Assembly: GCA_024223125.1 (NCBI GenBank)
Contig: JAAEOP010001178.1
Location: forward strand, 1-5,358
Length of the DNA: 5,358 bases
Origin: Chloroflexota bacterium
GTDB taxonomy: Bacteria; Chloroflexota; Anaerolineae; Promineifilales; Promineifilaceae
Direction of reading: 5' to 3'
The notes below the pieces were generated by a model. That model saw nothing but the letters and a program-made list of their open reading frames with translations. It was not told the DNA's origin and ran no database searches. Within the stretch, counting starts at the first letter, position 1; each line of letters starts with the position of its first letter. Made by a program: the position numbers and the translations under genes. Below, piece by piece: positions 1 through 5,308 of this stretch.

Positions 1-25
1 GGAGAGGCGTAGTTCTGTTGTTAGG

Positions 26-57
26 AAGTGAGTAAGTGTGCAAGTAGGCAGGTCGCT
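26..57. repeat. Degenerate 8-bp tandem repeat, about four units
   Basis: Four consecutive octamers can be read here: aagtgagt, aagtgtgc, aagtaggc and aggtcgct. They share an AAGT-like start and drift in the second half. This is directly visible but short and imperfect. Similar period-8 sequence occurs at the other end of the window (5310-5357), with different unit sequence. Such microrepeats are common in intergenic DNA. This one lies just upstream of a nuclease gene fragment and may mark the junction where its 5' part was lost. Confidence 0.4.
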
Positions 58-72
58 TGCTTGGTTGCGTTT

Positions 73-162
73 ATGATTGAGATACTATCTGACAGCACAA
101 AAAAGAATGAGCGTGGTGTAAAATTTGATGATTATGCCGCTTTGGTAGAACATCATCTTTAG
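73..162 (+). pseudogene. Remnant of a Uma2-family (PD-(D/E)XK) endonuclease gene
   Basis: I do not see an intact gene here. A 30-codon reading frame from the ATG at 73 to the TAG at 160-162 encodes a peptide containing IEILSDST followed by ERGVKFDDYAAL. That pattern matches the core of Uma2 (DUF820) family putative restriction-type nucleases, in which a strand with E-[VI]-LS-x-ST is followed by RGxKFxxY; the Glu and Lys belong to the PD-(D/E)XK active site. Family members are about 180-200 residues, so roughly 80% is missing. The N-terminal half is absent: upstream in frame there is only microrepeat sequence and a TAG at 22-24. The usual continuation of the C-terminus (a YWxxD-like strand) is absent after the DYAAL block. 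It is almost certainly non-functional. The match rests on motif memory over about 25 residues, so it is likely but not certain. Confidence 0.6.
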
Positions 163-168
163 TTTCAA

Positions 169-182
169 AAATCAGATTTCTT
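169..182. repeat. AAATCNGATTTCTT element, left copy
   Basis: The 14-mer aaatcagatttctt contains an 11-bp palindromic core (AAATC-N-GATTT). The same 14-mer with one mismatch recurs in the same orientation at 3659-3672, inside the larger palindrome there. This copy begins 7 bp after the Uma2 remnant ends and lies 16 bp beyond the stop of the TIR-WD40 gene. A chance match is possible because the unit is short and AT-rich. It could also be a degraded half of the same dispersed palindromic repeat. Confidence 0.35.
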
Positions 183-197
183 CAAGTAGCCATAAAT

Positions 198-3100
198 TTA
201 TTCGCTATTTTCTTCGTCATAGGGCAAATTTGGGCATAAGGGACGGTAGCTGGTCGCGGTCACTTCATCATCTATGGCAATGTATTGTTCCCACTCACTG
301 CGGGTCAGGTTACGGGTAAGGCGGGAACAGGCTTCGTCAATCAGATCATCGGTGTGTAACAATTGGATGCCTTCAAAATCCCAAAGGGTGGCTAAGATAT
401 TGCTGGCGGTGGCTATGATACGGCCGTCGGGGTGTATGGCTACCGCAGCCAGTTGATCTGGGTGGGAAATACGGGCCAATTCAGTCCAGGTAGCTGTCTC
501 CCAAAAACGCACATTGCCATCTAGGCTACTGGTAATCATCCAGTTGCCATCCGGGCTAAAAGTCAATGAATTGACCACATCACTATGAAACAGACGGGCT
601 ACTTCTTCGCCGGTAGCTAAATTCCATATGCGGGTTGTATCATCCCTGCTGCCAGAGGCCAGCAATGTGTCGTCTGGGCTGAACGCAACAGCCAGAGCGG
701 CTTCATTATGGGCAAACCGGGCTGTCTCCTCACCCGTAGCCACATCAAAAAGGTGTACCAACCCATCATCGGCCGCAGCTACAAACTGTGTTCCATCGGG
801 GCTAAAATCTACGGCCCATACCCGTACTTCTTGGGGCACAGTCAGCAATTCTTCGGCCGTGGCAACATCCCACAAGCGCAAGGCTGAACCGCTGGCGGCT
901 GCGCCGCCTTGCTGCCCGGCAGTGACAAGTCCCGTCCCATCTGGGCTAAAGGCAAGATCGTGGATACGGCTGTCTTTGGCCAGATGCAGCAGCAGTTCCT
1001 GGGTTTGCAAGTCCCACAAATAAACACCCAAATCCTGGCTCGCGGCCGCGGCCACATCGCCACTGGGGTTGATAGCCACATGCTGCAACGGACTATCTAT
1101 GTGGAACACGGCCGTCGCTTCTGCTACTGTTCTGTCTTCTTCCAATAAGGCCAATTCATTCCAGGCCACAATCTGCCCATCATTGCTGACTGTAACCAGC
1201 CGCTGACCATCAGGCGTAAAAGCCAGGTCCATGACAAAACCATTATGGGTGGCCCGACCCAATTCTGGGCTGTCTTTGGTTATGTCCCAGACGTCTATAA
1301 CGCCATCTTGAGAGGCAGTTGCTAACAACTGTCCATTAGGACTGAAAGCAACTGACCATACTGGCGATTCTTGCACCATACGGCCGAGTTCCTGACCAGA
1401 AGCAATGTCCCACAAGCTAGACGTTTTATCATCGCTGGCTGTTACTAATTGCTTACCGTTGGGGCTGAAGAGTACGTCATTGACAAAGTCTACATGTTCA
1501 AATTCATCCAGTTCGCGGCCGCTTTCTGCTTCCCAGAGGCGGGCTGTACCGTCGGCGCTGGCGGTGGCTACGGTACGGCCGTCAGGACTAAATTCCGCAT
1601 CAGATACCCAACCTTCATGTTGCAGCCGGGCTATTTCTCGTTTGGTAGCCCGGTTCCAAACACGGGCTGTATTGTCACCGCCAAAAGTCAGGATATGGGT
1701 TCCATCAGGGCTAAATCGGGCGTCCGTAATCGGGCCGTCGTGGGTTAAGGTAGCTATGATGACAGATGTGCCCACGTCCCATACCCAGGCACGGCCGTCT
1801 TTACTGGTCGTAATTAGCAGTTCGCCATCGGGACTATATTCCACGCCCCAGGCTATATCGCTGTGTTTTGTTTCAAATATGTTGACGCCGCTAACAAGGT
1901 CCCAGATACGGATAACGCCGTCATAGCTGGCAGCGGCCACTTGCTGACCGTCAGGACTGAAGGCAATGTCGTTTATCCAGTCATCATGCTGGAATTGAAC
2001 CAGCTCTTCGCCACTGACTGCATCCCAAACATGCAAAGTATCAATGTCGCCGGTAGCGATTTTGTCTCCTTGCAGGCTGTACACGGCCGTCCACACCAAC
2101 CCTTCATGAAGCAGTGTAAAAATGGGTTCTCCGGTGATTGCATCCCAGACAGCGGCCGTGCCATCATCGCTGGCTGAGAGCAGATGACGGCCGTCGGGGC
2201 TAAATACAACCACATTGACCCAATCTTCATGGTGTAGTTCATATTGAGCGGCCGGCAAACGAGCCAATAAATTACGCAGCAGATGCTCCCCTTCAATCGT
2301 GTGCAAACGTTGCAACGATTCAATAGCTACCAATGTACTCAGGGTTAGTTTTTCCTGTTGATTGAGCAGATCGCCAGTGATAGCCGTCCGTAAAGCTAGA
2401 GCTTCTTCTTTTAACTGGGTGGCAATATCTCGTTGGGTTTCCGCTTCCGCTTCGGCGGCTACGGCCAGATCACGCTGTTCTTCAGCAATAATCCGTTGAT
2501 CTTCGGCATCGGCGCGGGCATCGCTGGCAATGTCTCGTTGAATTTCAGCGTTGTCTTTTTGCTGTTCAGCTTCGCGGGCGGCAGCGACGGCCGTAGCGCG
2601 TGCCGCCACCGCCACCTCCTTTTGTGTCACCGCTTCCTGCTCGCTGGTAACAGCCTGATCTCGCGCCTCAGTCGCCAATTGTCCCTGATATTTGGCCTCT
2701 CTAGCTTCCACATAAGAAAGAATCGCCAAGAAAGCAATGATGATCCCGACGACAATGGCAGCAACAGTTACCCGTTTGCGCCGGGTGGCGTCGCGGCGAC
2801 TATCCTGAATGTATTGGATTTGCATATCGGTCGGCTGCGGCTCTTTACTTTCTAATCGGGCTTGCCACCATTCAGCATGTTGTAGATCGTCGCCACGGAG
2901 GAGGAAGCTGTTGTTACGGCCGTTTTTATCCCATTCCACAGCCCGCTGCAGCAGGCGGGTGTGGACTTTTACCCAGTCGAGATCGGTCTGGATGACCTCA
3001 ACTGTATCAGGCATATTGTTAGCCAGTTCGGCTTCATCGCGCATAAATATCCAGTTATGGGATGAGATTTTGGGGTGGATGGGACCGTTGGTTTCTGGTT

Positions 3101-3398
3101 CACGGTAAAGGATGGGCACGAGGCGTTTGTTGTTTGTGACGGCCACGTCAATTTCATCGGCGCACACTTTTGAGGCCAATGAATCGGGACTGATGACAAA
3201 AGCAAACGCATCGGAGCCTTCAATGGCCTCTTCGATTTCGGCCCACCAATCGGCCGTTAAGGGAATCCCCTCCCAATCTACCCAGGTTTCTATACCAGCC
3301 TTAGCTAACTGAGCATGGATTTTTTGTACAAATGGTTTATCTTTACGGGAATATGAAATAAAAACACTTATCTGTTTTGTCTGTTCTTCGCTCACCAT
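198..3398 (-). CDS. Transmembrane TIR - coiled-coil - WD40 repeat protein (putative sensor/effector)
   Basis: This encodes 1066 residues. Residues 9-100 form a TIR domain: VFISYSRKD (12-20) is strand A and its loop, W39-D41 lies near the BB-loop region, and SKVCADE (76-82) carries C79 and E82, the position of the catalytic glutamate in NAD-cleaving TIRs. Residues 130-208 are a linker (HTRLLQRAVEW, FLLRGDDL) of a type I associate with large bacterial repeat proteins. A basic cluster (200-209) precedes one membrane helix (about 210-229). Residues 231-337 are Ala/Glu/Gln-rich heptads (AExQRDIA-like), probably a coiled coil. Residues 351-382 carry the VAIESLQR and LLRNLLARLP motifs. Fifteen WD40 repeats fill 388-1014. 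The tail 1019-1061 has EACSRLTRNLT, EWEQY and YRPLCPNLP. No Walker A motif is present, so this is not a STAND ATPase. The basic patch predicts TIR inside and the repeats outside. ATG is chosen because AAGGTG lies just upstream; GTG at codon 2 is possible. NADase activity and a defence role are inferred. Confidence 0.93.
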   Translation of the reverse strand: MVSEEQTKQISVFISYSRKDKPFVQKIHAQLAKAGIETWVDWEGIPLTADWWAEIEEAIEGSDAFAFVISPDSLASKVCADEIDVAVTNNKRLVPILYREPETNGPIHPKISSHNWIFMRDEAELANNMPDTVEVIQTDLDWVKVHTRLLQRAVEWDKNGRNNSFLLRGDDLQHAEWWQARLESKEPQPTDMQIQYIQDSRRDATRRKRVTVAAIVVGIIIAFLAILSYVEAREAKYQGQLATEARDQAVTSEQEAVTQKEVAVAARATAVAAAREAEQQKDNAEIQRDIASDARADAEDQRIIAEEQRDLAVAAEAEAETQRDIATQLKEEALALRTAITGDLLNQQEKLTLSTLVAIESLQRLHTIEGEHLLRNLLARLPAAQYELHHEDWVNVVVFSPDGRHLLSASDDGTAAVWDAITGEPIFTLLHEGLVWTAVYSLQGDKIATGDIDTLHVWDAVSGEELVQFQHDDWINDIAFSPDGQQVAAASYDGVIRIWDLVSGVNIFETKHSDIAWGVEYSPDGELLITTSKDGRAWVWDVGTSVIIATLTHDGPITDARFSPDGTHILTFGGDNTARVWNRATKREIARLQHEGWVSDAEFSPDGRTVATASADGTARLWEAESGRELDEFEHVDFVNDVLFSPNGKQLVTASDDKTSSLWDIASGQELGRMVQESPVWSVAFSPNGQLLATASQDGVIDVWDITKDSPELGRATHNGFVMDLAFTPDGQRLVTVSNDGQIVAWNELALLEEDRTVAEATAVFHIDSPLQHVAINPSGDVAAAASQDLGVYLWDLQTQELLLHLAKDSRIHDLAFSPDGTGLVTAGQQGGAAASGSALRLWDVATAEELLTVPQEVRVWAVDFSPDGTQFVAAADDGLVHLFDVATGEETARFAHNEAALAVAFSPDDTLLASGSRDDTTRIWNLATGEEVARLFHSDVVNSLTFSPDGNWMITSSLDGNVRFWETATWTELARISHPDQLAAVAIHPDGRIIATASNILATLWDFEGIQLLHTDDLIDEACSRLTRNLTRSEWEQYIAIDDEVTATSYRPLCPNLPYDEENSE
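357..2237 (-). repeat. Fifteen WD40 repeats within the TIR protein
   Basis: Protein residues 388-1014 divide into fifteen units, most of 40-42 residues, starting near residues 388, 430, 470, 511, 552, 593, 634, 675, 717, 766, 807, 855, 896, 937 and 978. The common pattern is xH-(D/E)-x-x-V, then FSPDG, a TAS-like strand, (D/N)DG-like turn and a WD/WN/WE ending. The Gly of the canonical WD40 GH dipeptide is missing from every repeat, and the His is also lost in repeats 8, 10, 11 and 12. Two units are longer: repeat 9 (49 residues, with an acidic/Ala-rich extension after its Trp) and repeat 11 (48 residues, with a Gly/Ala insert QQGGAAASGS). Fifteen blades are too many for one propeller, so two propellers (for example 8+7) are likely. 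Blade boundaries are my reading, not a model fit. Confidence 0.88.
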
Positions 3399-3400
3399 TA

Positions 3401-3406
3401 CACCTT
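3401..3406 (-). promoter_or_regulatory. Ribosome binding site of the TIR-WD40 gene
   Basis: On the minus strand AAGGTG sits immediately before the ATG at 3398. The AAGG core is 4 nt from ATG and the full hexamer only 2 nt, which is tight. It is 7 nt (core) or 5 nt (hexamer) from the GTG at codon 2. The site therefore supports initiation in this spot but leaves ATG versus GTG open, a difference of one residue. I see no convincing -35/-10 pair for this gene. Confidence 0.55.
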
Positions 3407-3498
3407 ATTTTGTGTTTGGTTCATCTTAGAAAGGTTGCTGTAAGGCCAATTCCAGAAAATAATGATCCCGAATTGATGCCATTTCGGGAATTGGCTAG

Positions 3499-3544
3499 AG
3501 GCTTTTTCAAAACGGGTAGGATCATTTAATTTTTGAAAAAGCCT
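3499..3544. repeat. 14-bp perfect inverted repeat, hairpin or terminator candidate
   Basis: The arm at 3499-3512 (aggctttttcaaaa) is the exact reverse complement of 3531-3544, with an 18-nt loop. Beyond the arms, CTAG at 3495-3498 can pair with CTAG at 3547-3550 across a 2-nt bulge, giving an 18-bp stem. It has no distinct T-run after the stem on either strand, so it is not a textbook intrinsic terminator. It lies downstream of the DUF1684 remnant and upstream of the TIR gene on the same strand, where a terminator insulating the two would make sense. An alternative is a terminal-inverted-repeat remnant of a small mobile element. Confidence 0.55.
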
Positions 3545-3593
3545 AACTAGAAGATCTAATCAGTTGCCTATACATATAAGGATACTACCAAAG

Positions 3594-3932
3594 TTATCTT
3601 TCAGACAATATCACGCCAGTTTTACCGGCTGCACGATTAGAAATCCGATTTCTCGGAGAAATCGGATTTCTTTGCTCAACTTGAAAATTTGCCGTTCTTA
3701 AAAGTCTTCTCCCCCGCCCGGATGGGGGCTGTAGCCCAATACTTGTCTCCATTTCAATCGTTGGTTCTGTGGTCGGAAACCGCTCCACGGCCGTTTCAAA
3801 AATCAGGCTCTTGTCCTCCTCATAATAAACTAAACCAGAAAAAGCGGCTCGTTAGGCTTCATCTAGTGGAGATTGGGGATGATGCCTCATAAACTCATCA
3901 ACTTGTTGGCGGAATTGGGTTAATGCACTCAT
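3594..3932 (-). pseudogene. Decayed DUF1684-family gene with an in-frame stop
   Basis: The frame opens at ATG 3932-3930 behind a strong ribosome binding site. It encodes FRQQVDEFMRHHPQSPL, very like the N-terminus of one DUF1684 subfamily (FRxxKDxFFRxxPxSPL), and then stops at TAA 3854-3852 after 26 codons. Past the stop the same frame continues in family style: RAAFSGLVYYEEDKSLIF, then TAVERFPTTEPTIEMETS and a weaker RRLLRTANFQVEQ. A CAA-to-TAA change, giving Q where family members have Q or E, would explain the stop. From about codon 87 the sequence runs into a palindrome (3639-3671) and no longer resembles the family; the frame closes at 3594. Related proteins are usually about 150 residues or more, so the C-terminal part with its conserved core is missing. 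Two lesions make this a pseudogene. DUF1684 function is unknown to me, and a sequencing error at the TAA would not repair the 3' loss. Confidence 0.7.
3639..3671. repeat. 33-bp near-perfect palindrome (16-bp arms)
   Basis: Bases 3639-3654 are the exact reverse complement of 3656-3671, with the single base 3655 at the centre. Each arm contains a smaller palindrome, AAATC-N-GATTT, so it can form one long hairpin or two short ones. It lies inside the 3' part of the DUF1684 remnant, where family similarity ends. That fits insertion of a dispersed palindromic (REP/MITE-like) element, though no target-site duplication is evident. No transposase is near. A half-like copy lies at 169-182. Confidence 0.8.
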
Positions 3933-3937
3933 ATGCA

Positions 3938-3944
3938 CTCCTTT
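3938..3944 (-). promoter_or_regulatory. Strong ribosome binding site of the dead DUF1684 gene
   Basis: On the minus strand AAAGGAG sits 5 nt before the ATG at 3932-3930. This near-consensus Shine-Dalgarno sequence fixes the start. It also argues that the frame was a real translated gene before the TAA at codon 27, since the site has outlived the coding region. Confidence 0.7.
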
Positions 3945-3947
3945 ATC

Positions 3948-3976
3948 TTGCTCTTGTTCCAGCCATCAGCTAGAAT
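3948..3976 (+). promoter_or_regulatory. Putative sigma70-type promoter for a leaderless transcript
   Basis: TTGCTC (3948-3953) and TAGAAT (3971-3976) are separated by exactly 17 nt. If the A of the ATG at 3983 is +1, the second hexamer occupies -12 to -7, the standard -10 position. There is no Shine-Dalgarno-like purine run before this ATG, and an in-frame TAG at 3971-3973 rules out a longer start. The -35 match is only partial (TTG plus 17-bp spacing), while the -10 has five of six consensus bases. I infer that the downstream gene is transcribed from its own start codon. Confidence 0.5.
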
Positions 3977-3982
3977 TCTCTC

Positions 3983-5284
3983 ATGCGATGGTGGCGTCCA
4001 CTCCTATTTTTGATAATTATTCTACTATTAGCGGTAGCCAGTTTCATTTTTATCCGGCAGCGCTTACAGGCAGCTAATTATGGGCCGCAAACTGCCCTTT
4101 GCCCTGGCCCGGATTTTTATGGGTATGTCTGTGAAGGGGGTACGGCCGTCGCCTACATCAACGCCACCCAGGATACCCAACTGTACGAATTGGACGGAGT
4201 GACGGCCGTAAATCTTCCCTTCCCCTTCACCTTTTACGGCACAACCTACAATGAACTATTTGTCAGCAGCAACGGCAATCTACAATTCAGCAGTAACAAT
4301 CCCAACTACACAAATGATTGTCTGGACAATGGCCCGGCGGCCGAGATGGGAGATATGATCGCCCCCTATTGGGATGATTTTGATTTACGCTTTGCCGGCT
4401 TTCTGGAAACGGAACTGGTGGGCGAAGAACCGAATCGGGTCTTTGTCATCGAATGGGACAGCGTACCCCGTTTTGACAGCGGCGAGCCAATGACCTTTGA
4501 AGCACAGTTGTTTGAAGGCAGCAATCATATTGTCTTTCTCTACCAAAATGTGCTGCAAAGTGTGGATGGCAACGGCCGCAGCGCCACCATTGGCCTGCAA
4601 AGCGAAGCCCAGAGATTAACGTTGCAATATGGCTGTAACCAGGCAGTTGTGGCCAATGCCAGCCAACTGCAATTTACCCACCCAGCCCGTCCCAATGGGA
4701 ACGTAGGGTTGGCGCGGCCGGTAGCCGCGCCAAAGTTCACCGCCGCAGCCACCGCCAAAGGAGACACGGCCGAACTAATCCGCCAGTTAAACTTGCACGG
4801 GGAACTGGCTCTGGCTGACCTGCGCCAACAATGGTTAAGCCAGTCACCTCCCCTGACGGCCGACTGGGAACGGATGGATTTGAATGGAGACGGCCGTGCC
4901 GAACTCATCATCTTACGCCGCAGCGTAGCCCAACATCCTGAACGGACCCAACTCATCGTTCTCTCGCCAGACAAAAGCGGGCAAATGGGTTTGAGGTTGG
5001 ATCACACTTTTTCTACCCGCCAACAGATGATACCCCAGGTTGAGGTGGAACATATTGGCGACCTGACGGCCGACGGCAGGCCTGACATATTGTTATTTGC
5101 GCCGAAGAGCAATCATCTGTTTGTGTTAACGGCCGACTCCAACACCATAACCCTCTTGCCCCTGCCCGACCAGTGCCAGGGTGGGTTGGCCATCATAGAC
5201 GATCAGATTGTGCGCGATGGGTGTGCGGACGACGGCCGTGTCATTATTACTTGGGATGGCAACCAATTCACGAATATACCCTGA
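3983..5284 (+). CDS. Membrane-anchored/secreted protein with nidogen-like domain and FG-GAP-like repeats
   Basis: This encodes 433 residues. Residues 5-24 are a hydrophobic segment after MRWWR, with R25-R27 behind it, so it could be an uncleaved anchor or a signal peptide. Residues about 60-232 look like a nidogen-type beta-sandwich found in bacterial surface proteins: LPFPFTFYG (78-86), VSSNGNLQF (94-102), DMIAPYWDDF (124-133), RVFVIEWDSVPRF (152-164), HIVFLYQ (182-188) and ATIGLQ (201-206). C40, C50, C113 and C218 could pair in disulfides outside the cell. A Pro/Ala/Thr-rich linker (about 234-262) follows. The C-terminal part has two FG-GAP/VCBS-like turns, DLNGDGRAEL (299-308) and DLTADGRPDIL (360-370), with Asp/Asn spacing typical of calcium binding, then a cysteine pair (C398, C414). 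The role is probably extracellular binding or adhesion; the ligand is unknown. It is divergent from the DUF1684 remnant, with 50 bp between the starts. No Shine-Dalgarno is seen; ATG is the only start after the upstream in-frame TAG. No link to the TIR protein is evident beyond a likely shared surface location. Confidence 0.88.
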   Translation: MRWWRPLLFLIIILLLAVASFIFIRQRLQAANYGPQTALCPGPDFYGYVCEGGTAVAYINATQDTQLYELDGVTAVNLPFPFTFYGTTYNELFVSSNGNLQFSSNNPNYTNDCLDNGPAAEMGDMIAPYWDDFDLRFAGFLETELVGEEPNRVFVIEWDSVPRFDSGEPMTFEAQLFEGSNHIVFLYQNVLQSVDGNGRSATIGLQSEAQRLTLQYGCNQAVVANASQLQFTHPARPNGNVGLARPVAAPKFTAAATAKGDTAELIRQLNLHGELALADLRQQWLSQSPPLTADWERMDLNGDGRAELIILRRSVAQHPERTQLIVLSPDKSGQMGLRLDHTFSTRQQMIPQVEVEHIGDLTADGRPDILLFAPKSNHLFVLTADSNTITLLPLPDQCQGGLAIIDDQIVRDGCADDGRVIITWDGNQFTNIP

Positions 5285-5308
5285 TCCTATCAAGCCAATA
5301 ACGTTGCA

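Larger units (their letters stand above)
3399..3593. other. Gene-free spacer with dense complementary segments
   Basis: No credible reading frame lies here. It is the 5' flank of the TIR-WD40 gene, between it and the DUF1684 remnant. Several pairs of exactly complementary segments crowd bases 3444-3550. They are GCCAATTCC (3445-3453) with GGAATTGGC (3487-3495), TCCCGAA (3466-3472) with TTCGGGA (3483-3489), AATGATCC (3461-3468) with GGATCATT (3519-3526), and the 14-bp pair annotated separately. Some exclude each other because 3487-3489 and 3461-3468 are shared, so alternative folds are possible. This could be a structured leader of the TIR transcript, a decayed palindromic element or a compound terminator; the sequence does not decide. 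Bases 3551-3593 show nothing I can name. Confidence 0.5.
420..5239. repeat. Dispersed octamer palindrome ACGGCCGT, 13 copies
   Basis: Exact copies start at 420, 1108, 1575, 1791, 2083, 2187, 2587, 2916, 3787, 4142, 4202, 4890 and 5232. The core CGGCCG occurs 28 times. Random sequence of even composition would give about 0.08 octamer copies in this length. The copies fall in the TIR gene, the DUF1684 remnant and the nidogen-like gene. They are read in at least two codon frames (Thr-Ala-Val as ACG GCC GTN; Asp/Asn-Gly-Arg as RAC GGC CGT), so protein sequence alone does not explain them. This resembles the behaviour of the cyanobacterial HIP1 octamer GCGATCGC, with a different sequence. Confidence 0.85.

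Noticed and set aside
1042..1049. GCGGCCGC sites (also at 1515) as special recombination or restriction sites
   Set aside because: They are variants of the general CGGCCG enrichment and show no paired arrangement.
357..2237. The regularly spaced similar segments as a CRISPR-like or noncoding repeat array
   Set aside because: The roughly 123-bp periodicity is the coding period of 41-residue WD40 blades in one open frame.
628..2855. Several plus-strand open frames of 99-173 codons opposite the WD40 and coiled-coil region
   Set aside because: They lie entirely inside the long minus-strand gene, lack recognisable domains, and arise from the repeated codon pattern of the WD40 units on the other strand.
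2700..3100. A STAND/NACHT nucleotide-binding module between TIR and WD40
   Set aside because: No GxxxxGK(S/T) or hhhDD-type motif is present in residues 100-388; the space is filled by linker, membrane helix and heptads.
3399..3480. A -35/-10 promoter close to the TIR gene (for example TTGGCC with a downstream AGATGA)
   Set aside because: The hexamers match consensus too poorly to support a call.
3440..3671. An insertion sequence bounded by the inverted repeats
   Set aside because: No transposase frame and no convincing target duplication; the inverted repeats have unrelated sequences, so they are reported as separate palindromes.
3850..3932. A genuine 26-residue small protein (MSALTQ...) with its own ribosome binding site
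   Set aside because: The peptide matches the N-terminus of a larger family and the same frame continues with family-like sequence after the stop, so a broken gene explains it better.
4540..4974. Minus-strand frame of 144 codons opposite the nidogen-like gene
   Set aside because: It is fully overlapped by the clearly conserved plus-strand domain sequence and has no recognisable motif.
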